A model generated the notes under the pieces. The model saw only the letters and a list, made by a program, of their open reading frames with translations, was not told the DNA's origin and did no database searches. A DNA stretch of 62,000 nt from Mesostigma viride (Eukaryota; Streptophyta; Mesostigmatophyceae; Mesostigmatales; Mesostigmataceae), in contig RPFO01000090.1 of NCBI GenBank assembly GCA_009746045.1, positions 767,298 through 829,297 of the forward strand, read 5' to 3'. A program made the position numbers and the translations under genes. Below are positions 38,229 to 48,588 of this stretch, piece after piece (the stretch's first letter is position 1; each line of letters begins with the position of its first letter).

Positions 38229-39793
38229 CCATTGGGACTAACCCCGAAGAAGTCCCTGGCGAAAAAGCCACTGCTGGAGGGTCGCGAGGGAGCGAAGAGG
38301 GTGCAGGAGCCTGATTATCATAGGGGAACCCTGAGGGTCCTGTCTGCACAACATTCAGCCTACTAGGGGTAGCTGAGGGAATGCGTCCTGGAGTGGGACG
38401 AATAGGAGCACGCTGAGGGGTACGAGGAGGGCGAGCATCGGGATGAGGGGGAGCACCAGAAAGGAACTTGGGGCACTCCGCCTTAAGATGGCCCACCTCA
38501 TGACAATGATAACACGAGATGTGAGACACATCCAATGCAGATATATCTGTAACGCAAATATCGAATTCTTCTACATATGCCTATTCTTCTTCAGGAGTGA
38601 GGACAAGGTTATGAACCCTAGTACACAAAGGAGCATGAGCATACATGCAATCAGCAACACGGAGGAGATGGGTAGGAAGAGGAGTGGTAAAGAAATCTGC
38701 TACTCTTTAATAGACGTTGTCGCACATGCTTGAGGGGCAGATCAGTGAAACGGTAGGCAGAGAACTGGCGTTTTACCTCACGTAATAAGGGTCTACTGAG
38801 GCCTTGAAGGAAACGAGCACGTACTTCTGCGCCCGACAAATCCCTAATTCGTACCATCTGTGCATCAAGTTCTTTCATATATTCCTTAAACGGTTTAGTA
38901 CCTTGCTGCAAAGTACCAAAGGCTAATCTATCCTGCCAATCTGCATCAGGAGGAACTAAATGGCTCTCTAACCGCTAAAACAATCCTGCTACTGAGTTAG
39001 GGTAGGCATGAGAGGCCAAGGATTCACACTGGATGAGGTTGGCAAGCTCAGGGGTAATACAGGTAGTAAGATAGTGAGGGACTAAAACAGCATCAGAGAG
39101 ACGCCATCTATTATGATTCTGCCACGACTCTGTGTTCTGGGTAAGCAACATAATAAAAGTGAAAAACTGTTGAGGGGTAGACTTGACATCCAGCTAATTG
39201 GGAAGGTTAGCAAAGAGGGGAAGAGCAGGAGGCTTAGGGGGATTCGAAGAGTCAGTTTTTCCCATAGGGCCACTATCTTCCACTGCTACATAAGCGGGAT
39301 AGAAGGAAGGAAGAGGAAAGGTTTTGGGTAGGGGTCGAGAAGGGGCCACCGTTTCAGACTGGTGCCCATAGGAGAAAGGAACAGTATATTGCTCACGAAG
39401 AGAGGAGTAGGCAAAATGATCATAATTTCTATCATCTAGGGGCATGGTGTTGAAATCACTATTACTTCTAAATCAGCCACACGGGTAGGGACCTGGGCTG
39501 CCTCATAGGCCGTCTCAGGGTAGGACCAGGAAGCAGGTGGGTAAAATGGAACTGCACTAGGGTGCCCAGAGGGGCCGACAGGGGCAGAGGTACGACCCGT
39601 GTTAAAAGCAGGCATGGAAGGCACAGAGTGGGAAGGAGGCCTAGAAACATTGTTAGTTAGTGAGGACCTGCTGGGGGGTTGAGCCAAGGTTGCAAGAGGG
39701 GCAGGGGCCTGGTTCAAGGTAAGGGAAGGGTCATCACTAAATCTGACTTGCATACGTTGTTCATAGGTAGGAGGGGTGACAGAGGGACGACGA

Positions 39794-39825
<32 letters not shown>

Positions 39826-39891
39826 GTTGTTGGCATTATTAGAATTATTAGTGGTAGGTATAGGTGACATCTCTCCACCCACTAGATCCAT
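38185..39891 (-). pseudogene. Older chromovirus gag, decayed
   Basis: From ATG 39891 (MDLVGGEMSPIP) with a longer poly-Asn run. Frame loss occurs at about 39465, an extra TAATT introduces a stop near 39195, there are further changes around 38585-38705 and a frame break near 38975. The zinc knuckle (CYHCHEVGHLKAEC) and the Pro-rich tail remain. Compared with the intact gag of the young copy, it shows true divergence, not only homopolymer slips. Confidence 0.85.
39795..39835 (-). repeat. Poly-Asn microsatellite within gag
   Basis: (TTA/TTG)n on the + strand gives Asn codons on the - strand. It is longer than in the young copy (34286-34350). Confidence 0.85.
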
Positions 39892-40016
39892 GTTCAGTTT
39901 GAGGAAAAACAATTAAGGTTGCAATAAGGAGGAGGACAACGCCCTAATTTAAAGCAAGGAAAGCAAAAAGGAAAAACTTTTAATGTCCCAAGAGAGGAAA
40001 ACAAGTAAAATCAATC

Positions 40017-40530
40017 CTTTTTAATAACAGTAATGGATAGGGAGCCAAACTCTAAGGTGAGAGGAGTATCTACACTAGAGGAGGATGACACCGTAGGACG
40101 AGGGGGAGATGGAGGTAGTGAAACCAAAACAAGGCTATCTACCGAAGGGCGAGCAAGAGGAGCAGGAAAAGAACGTCTTGGGGGTACAGCACCAGAGGTA
40201 GGGGCTGCAGGAAGGGTAGAAGTATAGTGACAGGGGGAGGACGTATTGGCTCACTGGCCCGTTGCTGGGCAGCCCTAACCTTAGGGGTATCAGTAGGGTT
40301 ACCTTGTACCTTGAAGGCAGGGGTAGGGGAAGACCGATCAGGTTTCATAGGCAATAGTAGACACTGATATGGGAGTCGTTGAAAGATGGCGCCCAAATGG
40401 TCGTCGATGACCAACGCCGTAGCCGAGGAACTCCTGCTGTGGGGTACAACACCAACCACAAGGGTCTAAACATAGGCATATACATCCAAGCGTAAAAGAG
40501 AGTGGAAGGCGATGAACAACGTTCTAGCAT
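40017..40530 (-). pseudogene. ORF0 remnant of the older element
   Basis: The C-terminal end matches ORF0 of the young copy (LEFGSLSITVIKKD). The N-terminal part differs: frames here read PHSRSSSATALVIDDHLGAI and FQRLPYQCLLLPMKPDRSSP, with no clear hybrid-binding pattern. The region is frame-broken. Either this copy carries a different N-terminal module or the domain has decayed beyond recognition. Confidence 0.45.
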
Positions 40531-41053
40531 CGGCGACTAGCCGAATCTATTCCTAGGCACTTTCCTATTCTAGCCGATTCCTAATGAACGGATAGGAGGC
40601 ACTTGAGGTGGAGGAGGTCCTACCTCTCCTCCCCCCCCACAAAGCATCTATGATGCTCGCCTAGAGCTAACGAGCATATAAGAAAACGCAGCAGCGTGCA
40701 CGGAAAAGAGGTGTAGTCTAAAGGGACGCTAATCGTCCCACTATCCATCACTATTGAACCGTCAAACCCACTAGCTAACGCCAAACAGCACCCAGCAAGG
40801 AAATGCACACACAGATGGAAAAGGAAAAGGAAAAGGAACTAGCTACGTGAGGAGTTCATCCGCTTTGAGCAGGTCTAACTTCTAGGCAGGGCGTGTCCCG
40901 AATCGGGCAGCACTACCCCCCTAGCTTGACGGCGACCCGCCCATTACCTGTCAAGAGGTTGTCTTCTTCTGTGCCCTGGCCGCGGAAGGCCTCTGGCGTA
41001 TAGGGTTGCAAGGGAACTTCGTCGCGTCTACCTAATTAAACCTCCGCTACCAT
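40531..41053 (-). other. 5' leader of the older element
   Basis: Noncoding. It shares GAGCAGGTCTAAC...TCTAGGCAGGGCGTGTCC and GACGGCGACCCGCCCATTAC with the young leader, and a purine tract similar to the polypurine tract occurs at about 40625-40642. The primer-binding candidate TGGTAGCGGAGG lies next to the LTR. Confidence 0.55.
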
Positions 41054-41627
41054 TGTTACGTCCTGGCTCGACTCTATCCCAAACATCTCGCCTAACCTTA
41101 CCTAAACTAGTGATGAGGCACCTACCGAGGAGTGAGGAGCTATATTGGCTATAAGACCTAGGACGCGACGACGCTGCTTCTCAATGCATTCCCTTATAAT
41201 ACGCCATATACCGAATAAAACCAGGGTACTACGAAGGAAACAATACTACACTGCCGTGACCCAAGCCTATATGTGTTAATTCATTTAACACACGCCGAGT
41301 GCCATTCACGAAGGACAACTGCTGCATAAATGATCGCCGACAGGCGTGTATGCTCGGGCCGACATCGACCCTCGCACACAGGACCAACGCACGTCCACAA
41401 GGTTCACACGCAGGATAAAAGGACCACTACTAAAGTACGCAGCGCGGCGCGACTGCACCGAACCACCATACTGTACAAGTGCCACGTCACAAGGCCCGGT
41501 ACCGACCGGCCAAAAGGTCCTTACTACACGTAAGCCTAGGAAAGTCAGCGAAGTGCTCCGGAATGGCTGAGGCAACAAGGGACCTAATTTACGTCCGTAA
41601 CAACAACAAAAGTTACGCGACGTAACA
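41054..41627 (-). repeat. 5' LTR of the older element
   Basis: 574 bp with TGTTACG...CGTAACA ends. It is recognisably related to the young LTR (CACTGCCGTGACCCAAGC, ATTCATTTAACACACGCCGA, GGACCTAATTTACGTCCGTA) but diverged over much of its length. The two elements therefore belong to sister families and are not copies of one another. Confidence 0.88.
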
Positions 41628-41831
41628 CTTTTCCTCCCTTTCCTTGAGTTCATGATACCTTGCCTTAGCAGCATTGACATTCTTTGTTTGAACCTGTACT
41701 CCTTCGTTGGCACGGTCCAGGTTAAGCTTTCTGTCCCTGATGGCGTTAGTTAAATCAACTCGCTGCTTGTTTACTTTTCCAACGAGGTCCTTGAAGAGGT
41801 CTTGTTGCACCAGATTTTTCATCGCCGCCAT
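41628..41831 (-). pseudogene. Charged coiled-coil coding segment cut by the LTR
   Basis: From ATG 41831 on the - strand: MAAMKNLVQQDLFKDLVGKV and later RKLNLDRANEGVQVQTKNVN, KARYHELKEREEK. After 68 codons it runs straight into the LTR (TGTTACG) and stops within it. The heptad-like, Lys/Glu/Asn-rich texture suggests a coiled coil. The other half of the gene is not visible, because the older element lost its left end. Confidence 0.45.
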
Positions 41832-42181
41832 GGTCCCGGGGCTTCGTTTCTTTCTGTTCCCTTGGTTCACACACCTATTGTCGCGTGTATCCTGTCAATC
41901 ACATGAATCGTGAAGCGTGGCCGCTCCTTCTGCCTTTGGTCTTCGTGCCCCGTTAGTAGCCAGCCAATCACACACGACGTAAGGTTCGTAACCGCAATCA
42001 GTTTCCAACGTGTCGGCCATTTCCATTAAATGATATCCCTGTAACCGCTATTCTGTAGATTGCAAGGTGTCAAAACCTCCACCAGGACCTTACTGGGCCT
42101 GACGCCCGGAAGTGCCGAACTAATCACCATCTACAATGTCCTAGAACTACGGTCCAATAGATATTCGGTTTGAAACTGACA

Positions 42182-42392
42182 ACTGCGACTCCCCCCCGGT
42201 GTAACACCGTTCCCCCCATTAAGGATTCGCTGATACTCATTTCCCCTCTCACCTCTTTGGTCCATAATTGGCTAATTTCCCCGATAACACCGTTCCCCCC
42301 CCCCATAAGTGCGTTCCCCCCCCGTTGTAACACCGTCCCCCCCCCCCATAAATGCGTCCCCCCCCCGTTGTAACACCGTCCCCCCCCACGTA
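42182..42392 (+). repeat. C-rich tandem repeats (GTAACACCGTCCCCCC)
   Basis: Units of about 25-50 bp combine TGTAACACCGT, a C8-C13 run and ATAAGTGCGT/ATAAATGCGT. They are interrupted at 42224-42288 by a segment shared with 16346-16412. Confidence 0.8.
42224..42288 (+). repeat. Dispersed segment shared with the 14-16.7 kb element
   Basis: It matches 16346-16412 nearly throughout. This shows that the region derives from the same repeat family as the right arm of the inverted-repeat element. Confidence 0.7.
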
Positions 42393-42649
42393 TACAGTAC
42401 TTTCGACCGCAGCTCTGCCTTTTAACCGTCGAATGCGCAATCGATCTAGAAAGTATCCGCGATTTCAGTACATGCCGTCACCCTTGACAGTTGTCGTACA
42501 ATACTACAAATTAACGCCAATAGAAACTCGCCTCCATACATATATCTCGATAGAGGCATGCCTCTTATTTAATTTCAAGGTACCTCTTAATTAATCTCGG
42601 CCCCCGCCTCCGCTAATTTGCTAATTTGCTAAAAAAGAGCCAATTTTCC

Positions 42650-43420
42650 GACTGTACCGAATAGTGTTCCGAATACCGAATATCCCCCGAATACCGGACC
42701 GAACACCGAATTTGTTCAGTATACGGCGAACGGTCTGTCCGTCTGAACATATTCGGTATCGGTATCGGGAGGCAAGCTCTACTTCCGAACATGTTCGGTA
42801 TCGAAATCGGAACAACCTACTATTCGGCGAATATATTCGTACTTCCGAATATCGAATAGTAGTACCCCTACCAGCGGGCGGCGCAGCCTCCAGCCTCCAC
42901 TCACCAGCTGGCGCGGTCATGCCTCCGCCGACTCAAGAGTTAGGCCAACGCCCAAAAGCTGAATGCACTACGCAGGGAAGGCAACTGTGCTCGTCTAAAG
43001 TATTAAACACTAAGTGTATCTCAATATATAATTGATACAAAATAATTAATATAAGTCTCATTAATATAAATGATACAAGTTGTCTACCTAATACGTTATA
43101 GTAGCTACTGTCGTCATTATTCGATCGGCGTCCGAATAGTTCGGAGAACTAGTCGGTGTTCGATTCGGGAAGGGCCCTTCAGCTCCGAACATATTCCTGA
43201 ACGACTCGAAAACGCGGAAAAGATAACGGCAGGCTCGAGCTACCATGGTCCGGATTCTCCCGATTTCTGGCCTGCGCTGGTTGTCTCTTTGATATTCGGT
43301 ATCGGTATCGGGAGGCTCCAAACATATTCGGCATAGGGTTCGGGGCACCCCCCTGGTCCGAGTATCCGATTCGGCAAGCCAAAACGCTACTCGGTACAAC
43401 CCTACGCTGGTTACGCAGAC
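42650..43420. repeat. Region dense in ACCGAATA/TATTCGGT inverted words
   Basis: At least ten copies of CCGAATA, TATTCGG or CGGTATCG occur in both orientations, and ATATTCGGTATCGGTATCGG appears twice (42747, 43292). This looks like a palindrome-rich noncoding repeat, duplicated at least once. It holds the short element at 43197-43291. Confidence 0.65.
43197..43291 (+). mobile_element. 95-bp dispersed short element, copy 2
   Basis: It matches 13556-13651 in the opposite orientation. Here it is flanked by the direct repeat ATATTC (43191-43196 and 43292-43297). Sequence without the insertion, GAACATATTCGGTATCGG, is present at 42742-42759, which serves as an empty-site paralogue. Confidence 0.8.
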
Positions 43421-43680
43421 TTCCCGTCTGGATACGCCGCTAGGGCAGTCCACGGCCTGCTTGGAGTAGCTCGCAACCAGGCGCGGCGACGATCCCCGGT
43501 CTGATTTTGGTCCGGGGGTGAGTTTTTAACTCATGAGTTTGCGGGTTGCTCTCCGCTCTTCGCCCGGTGCTCTGGCTCTTGTACGTGGCCTCACTGGCCT
43601 GGTCCCCGTGACTGCGTGATTCGTCAGCGTGGAATCCTGATTCCCACGCCGAGCATGGGCAGCAAAGATTTGGAAACGGC

Positions 43681-43748
43681 CAGGTACAGGTGTACCTATG
43701 CACGGTGTAAGATCCAGGTACAGGTGTACCTATGCACGGTGTAAGATC
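43681..43748 (+). repeat. Two tandem 34-bp units
   Basis: CAGGTACAGGTGTACCTATG plus CACGGTGTAAGATC occurs twice without differences. Each unit contains the inverted repeat AGGTAC/GTACCT. Confidence 0.9.
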
Positions 43749-43885
43749 CAGCGCCACCACTTATGATTAGGACTTGGAGTTACGACCAGTCTGAAGGTCT
43801 GCAGATCCCTTACGTATAACCAGCTGTCCACCGCCCGGGTCTGATACTGATCACGTCTTGTTGCTGCCCACGTGCGGCGTGGGAC

Positions 43886-43914
43886 ACAACAACAACAACA
43901 ACAACAACAACAAC
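43886..43914 (-). repeat. (TTG)n tail of the LINE
   Basis: About nine to ten CAA triplets on the + strand, i.e. (TTG)n at the 3' end of the - strand LINE, about 240 bases after the ORF2 stop. Several LINE groups end in a simple repeat instead of poly(A). Confidence 0.6.
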
Positions 43915-44154
43915 TGATCACTTACCAGTTACCGGTTGTCTGCGGGTCGTTCAGCTGATCAGCTCTTCGGCGACAGACTTTCCGGGTAAGTGGGTTTATT
44001 AACCAATAGGAAGTTTTTTTTTTTTAGAACGTTTTAACTTTTTGCATTTCCGGTGAAATGGGTGTTAGTTTATTTCCATATAACAGTTAAGGTGACCCAG
44101 GTATGCCAAAAATAGCCTGAAATGCCTAGTTTTGCCTAAATTGGGGTGCCCGCA

Positions 44155-47100
44155 TTAATAAGGCGCGCCCTGCGACCAAGGTAGCCATTGTACTGTAGAT
44201 ATATCGTCATCCGGCATACGTGTAAAGACCTGGTTCATGCCCATGAGTGCATGGAAGACTTCCAGGGGGCTGGGGGTGTCATTGTTAGGGCCCGGGTCCC
44301 ATACTTTGTGTTGTTCCGTCGCCAGGAGCCAGTAACGACGCATAGCCAGGTTCCAAGAGGAGATAAACCGGCGGACCACGGCACCTCTCGTGTACGCGGC
44401 ACGTAACGTGAATACGGTCTCGTTGCGAACTTGCCATATGGTGTGAAGCATCGTCGTGCGTAGCCATATCCATGCCATCTGGTTGGCTGTGAGGCTCGCG
44501 TCCCGTAATCCCGTGATGCCGAAAATAACCGTAGATAGTGTGACGGTGGTGGGGGGAGCTGTAATAGCCATCCACTTGGCCCATATACCCAGCAGCCATT
44601 GCCAAACCCCGGCGAGTTGGCAGTCCAGAAATCTGTGCTCAATTGTTTCATCTGGAAAGTTGCATAAGCACGCCGCCGCGTGGGAGTACCGGTGGTGCAA
44701 TTGGGAATTGACCCCGATGGCCCGATGCATAAGCAGGTGCTGGACGTCGGTGGCCCGTTTGTCAACCAATGGGTGATCAACTGCCAAGGTAATGTTCTTG
44801 ATCCAGGTGTAGCCCGGCCACTCGGGGTGCCAGCGGAGGCGACCCGGGTGCATCCTATGATTTTTATGTAGAAGTAGCCGGTATCCCCAGTCTGCCGTGT
44901 ACTCGAAAAGGCACTTCGTCATGGGGGTGCCGCCAGATGTGAGGACCCACCCAAATTCTAGCGGGTCTAGAGCAAGCGTGTCCAGTCGCCCTTTGCCAAC
45001 ATGTAGCCATGTGGTGTCGCGTATCACTGTGGTGGGGTCCAAGGGTAACATGCACGCCTGTGACAGTGACCACGGGACCACTCGAATGCGGTGACATTGA
45101 AATGCTGGAATGTAGGCGTACGATGTAATCAATTTGCCGAGAAGTCCTTGACCGTCGGGTGTCTCCTGGAGCAATTGTATGGTAACGCCCGTCGACGCGA
45201 CCGCAACGATGCAGCCCTTATGTATGGGCGTGTCGCGATCCGGGTAATAGCTCACCCATTCCCCGACTTGTAGGGGTTTGCGTGGGGTTGTCATGAGGGT
45301 ATGCCATCCTGCGGGAATTGCTTGTAGAAGGTTGTCCCAAGCTGGTCGGCTGGGCATGTTTGCGATCCACGCACTGATTTCCGTGTATGTTAGGAGGCGA
45401 TATCGGTCACCGTCAGCCGCGTATAAATCGATGATTCGCGTAACCGGCGGGTTGGCCGTCAAAAAGCCCTCATATGGGTTGCGGCCGCTTAAAACACCAA
45501 ACACATTATGCTCACTATCGCGCAGCAAATCATTGAAATATAATGGTTGGCGTGCCACCTCTTCCCGCGTGGTAGGGTGAGCAATTCTGTCCGGTTTTAG
45601 GTTCTTATAACCTTTCCACATACGTGCCCAGTACCATGATAAGCCTTTATACGAAGTGAGCGCACATGTAAGTATTGCTGCCCCCAAGTGCCATGATGTA
45701 CCATTGTTGTGGGTATAGGTTGTGGCGAAAGCTTCTTGTGCCAACATACAACCAGGGTGTGCGTTTACGCCTATGAAAGCGGTTAGGATCTGTTTGGTGT
45801 ACACTGACCATAAGCGCCACTCCATATTATGTAAGCCCAAGCCTCCTTGAACCCATGGCATATAGGACATGTCCCGATCGATCCATCCCGGCACCGTGTG
45901 TGTTATGATACCCTGCTGTTTCCAAACAAAATTGCTGCCGATTCGTTGGATGATCTTGGTGGTGTACTCGTTAGGTGGGTGACCTTGGCAGTAGTAGAGC
46001 ACTTTGGAGAATAACATTTGGTTGGTGATGAGGACCCTGCCCCGTAGGCTGAGACGGGGAACCGCTGCCCATCTTGATGCCGCTTGGAGCATGCCTGTGA
46101 GTTTGCCACTGTGTGTTGTGTTGTCATACAAAAAGGTGGGGTGTTCAGCAAGACGTCCATCCATAGTGCAACCGATAGGGCAGTTGTGTAATAGGTGGTG
46201 ACCGTCTGGCTGGACCCATGTCACAGGCAGATTAGGGAGTGATAAGCGGGGGGAGGATCCTCTCCCGATGTGCAGCCCCGTGGACTTTTGCACGTTACAC
46301 CGCTGTTGAGAGGCCATAGAGTATGTCGTGATATTCTCCATGATAGCATGCACATCGGTAGTGGAGGTGCAGACATTAGTGGTGTCATCAACATAAGCAG
46401 TTTGGAACAAACCTCGCGGTTTACCTTGGATGGGGAAGCCCCTGATCCTGTTGTCGCGAGCGTGCAAAAAGAACAGCCCGGCATGCGCAAGAAGAAACAG
46501 GAGCGGGGACATGCAGTCGCCTTGTGGGAGTGACCTAGAGCTAGTGCCTGTGCGTGAGAAGTGCCCGTTTAGGAGTAGGGTCCATGAGAGCGATTGAATC
46601 ATACCGATGGTGACATGCGTGAAAGTGCCACCAAATCCGAAACCGCGCAATGTCTTCTCAAGGTAGTCCCAACACATGCGGTCAAAAGCTTTTTTGAAAT
46701 CCCAGAATAGTATGATGCCGAGTATGTTGTGGCGCCACGCTTTTTCCACTATGTCCATAAGCATGGTAATGCTATCGTTTATGTGTAGGTTAGCGCGGAA
46801 GCCGACTTGTTCCGGACCGATTAGGTCGTCGAGTACTGTGTAAATGCGTAGTTGTAGTATTTTACTGATGATTTTGTACGCAACCGTGAGTAGTCGTATG
46901 GGACGGTAGTTTTGCCATTGAGTTTTAGACCCCTTTTTAAATATGAGGATTAGTGCGGTTTCTGCCCAGTTGCCAGGGACGATACCTGTGCGCCATACTT
47001 CGAGGACGCATTTGTAAAAGCCGGCAGAAAGGTCGGGCCAAAACTTCCTCCAAAATTCTACAGGGATGCCGTCCACTCCGGGTGCACTACCGAGTTTGAT

Positions 47101-48561
47101 TTTGAGCATAGCAGCCTGTGTCTCAGCTTGTGTGGGTGTCTGATCTAGTTCTTGCTGCTGCGTGGTGGTGAGGCGCCGTGGTATCGCCTGAAGGACTTGG
47201 TGGATAGCTTGAGGTGCTTGAGGGTGCGGTTTACTTCGGAATAGCTTCGTAAAATATTGATGACCGCTGTTTAGTATGGAATGGGTGTCGGTGTGGATGC
47301 CCTGGTCGTCGTGAATTTCAGTTATCAGCGTGTGTGTTCGTTGCTTCGGGAGGAGTGCAAAATATTCTTTATTCATTTTTTCCCCCGTTGTGTGCCACCA
47401 AAGGTTTTCCGCATCTATGGCGTTAGCGTGTCTTTCGTATCGTAGTTTGTCCAAGGCTAGCTGGGCTTGTTGCATTTTCGCCATGTCATAAGTAGTGAGT
47501 GTTTGCTTAAGTTGTAGACGATTGACAATACGTTCGTAACATCGGTATTCATGGCCTTTCTGTTGTCTAAGCTCAGCAGTGTATTTCTTAGAAAGTTGCA
47601 GTACATGTTGTAGGCCGGCTTGCATCCATCGACAATGATCGGTATAGTGAGGGATGCTGGCCACCCACTCTCGCCAAAAAGCTTTTACTTGAGCCGTGAA
47701 TGTTTGATCCCTCAATAAGTCTCGGTTGAAGCGGGGGATACCGGGTCCCCGCGTCGGTGGGGTGTGGTGCGTTAAGGTGATAATACAAGGGTAGTGGTCC
47801 GAAAGAGTGATAGAGCGATCTACCCTAGCATGACATACAAGGTCCGCCCAAGCGTGCGTGGCATAGATTCTGTCTAGACGGCGTGTGATGCGGTGACCGT
47901 CGCGTGTTGCAAGCCAAGTGTGGTCGTTGTCCCTGGAGCGCAGTAGGTCGTGTAGGTTAAGCTCTAGTAGCTGTTCGTGAAAGGGGTTTGTACGTGATTG
48001 AGGGTGCGCCGCCATGTCTAGATTGAAATCACCCATCAATATGACCTCCAGGCCGTGGGAAATAATGGCGTGGATCATCTGAAACATGTCTTTGAAAAAA
48101 TTATGTTGTTCAGCTGGGTCGGTTGGGGCGTAAATTGAAAGAAGGTACCCCTGCTTGCTACCCCAGGTGATGTGCTGTCGTACCCAGCGGCCTTGCCATT
48201 GAGCCGCCGCCGTATCTACCGGTTGGGACCAAGTGTGGCAGGTGAGGTGTGAGGAAGCCGTTTTACGGTATTGAATCAAAGCTGTGCCCCCCTGGGTTCC
48301 TCGCGCCCAAGCCCATCGACTCTCACTATTAGGAGCTAGTGCTCTCACTGCTTTGTTGGCCGTGACCCCGGGGCCTTGAATTTTATGCTCTTGCAGGCCC
48401 AGCCAGATCTCATGGGCTGGGCCGCCGTAGCCCTGCAGTAATGATGCGAGGTGAAGGGTTAATTGCTTGATACGAGTAGTATTGGGAATGCCATTAGCAG
48501 TACGTACTCCATAGCTATTGAGACCACGTACATTCCATGATACTATGGTGAGTTGGCTCAT
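44155..48561 (-). CDS. LINE ORF2: APE endonuclease and reverse transcriptase
   Basis: 1468 residues from ATG 48561. The endonuclease (about 1-265) shows N10 in SWNVRGLN, E58 in LQEHK, YAPTD at 144, GDFN at 177-180 and SDH at 253-255. The reverse transcriptase (about 490-770) shows SAPGVDGIPVEFW, DFKKAFDR (D621), LPQGDCMSPLLF and the catalytic YVDD at 723-726. A zinc-knuckle-like zf-RVT motif (CLC...EHRFLDC) is at about 1298-1314. No stop or frameshift interrupts it. The enzyme nicks target DNA and primes reverse transcription there. The order and EN type fit L1-like plant elements, and the C-terminal extension after RT is long. Confidence 0.93.
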   Translation of the reverse strand: MSQLTIVSWNVRGLNSYGVRTANGIPNTTRIKQLTLHLASLLQGYGGPAHEIWLGLQEHKIQGPGVTANKAVRALAPNSESRWAWARGTQGGTALIQYRKTASSHLTCHTWSQPVDTAAAQWQGRWVRQHITWGSKQGYLLSIYAPTDPAEQHNFFKDMFQMIHAIISHGLEVILMGDFNLDMAAHPQSRTNPFHEQLLELNLHDLLRSRDNDHTWLATRDGHRITRRLDRIYATHAWADLVCHARVDRSITLSDHYPCIITLTHHTPPTRGPGIPRFNRDLLRDQTFTAQVKAFWREWVASIPHYTDHCRWMQAGLQHVLQLSKKYTAELRQQKGHEYRCYERIVNRLQLKQTLTTYDMAKMQQAQLALDKLRYERHANAIDAENLWWHTTGEKMNKEYFALLPKQRTHTLITEIHDDQGIHTDTHSILNSGHQYFTKLFRSKPHPQAPQAIHQVLQAIPRRLTTTQQQELDQTPTQAETQAAMLKIKLGSAPGVDGIPVEFWRKFWPDLSAGFYKCVLEVWRTGIVPGNWAETALILIFKKGSKTQWQNYRPIRLLTVAYKIISKILQLRIYTVLDDLIGPEQVGFRANLHINDSITMLMDIVEKAWRHNILGIILFWDFKKAFDRMCWDYLEKTLRGFGFGGTFTHVTIGMIQSLSWTLLLNGHFSRTGTSSRSLPQGDCMSPLLFLLAHAGLFFLHARDNRIRGFPIQGKPRGLFQTAYVDDTTNVCTSTTDVHAIMENITTYSMASQQRCNVQKSTGLHIGRGSSPRLSLPNLPVTWVQPDGHHLLHNCPIGCTMDGRLAEHPTFLYDNTTHSGKLTGMLQAASRWAAVPRLSLRGRVLITNQMLFSKVLYYCQGHPPNEYTTKIIQRIGSNFVWKQQGIITHTVPGWIDRDMSYMPWVQGGLGLHNMEWRLWSVYTKQILTAFIGVNAHPGCMLAQEAFATTYTHNNGTSWHLGAAILTCALTSYKGLSWYWARMWKGYKNLKPDRIAHPTTREEVARQPLYFNDLLRDSEHNVFGVLSGRNPYEGFLTANPPVTRIIDLYAADGDRYRLLTYTEISAWIANMPSRPAWDNLLQAIPAGWHTLMTTPRKPLQVGEWVSYYPDRDTPIHKGCIVAVASTGVTIQLLQETPDGQGLLGKLITSYAYIPAFQCHRIRVVPWSLSQACMLPLDPTTVIRDTTWLHVGKGRLDTLALDPLEFGWVLTSGGTPMTKCLFEYTADWGYRLLLHKNHRMHPGRLRWHPEWPGYTWIKNITLAVDHPLVDKRATDVQHLLMHRAIGVNSQLHHRYSHAAACLCNFPDETIEHRFLDCQLAGVWQWLLGIWAKWMAITAPPTTVTLSTVIFGITGLRDASLTANQMAWIWLRTTMLHTIWQVRNETVFTLRAAYTRGAVVRRFISSWNLAMRRYWLLATEQHKVWDPGPNNDTPSPLEVFHALMGMNQVFTRMPDDDISTVQWLPWSQGAPY

Positions 48562-48588
48562 GTTAGTGGCGTATCAGGCAGGTCTTAC

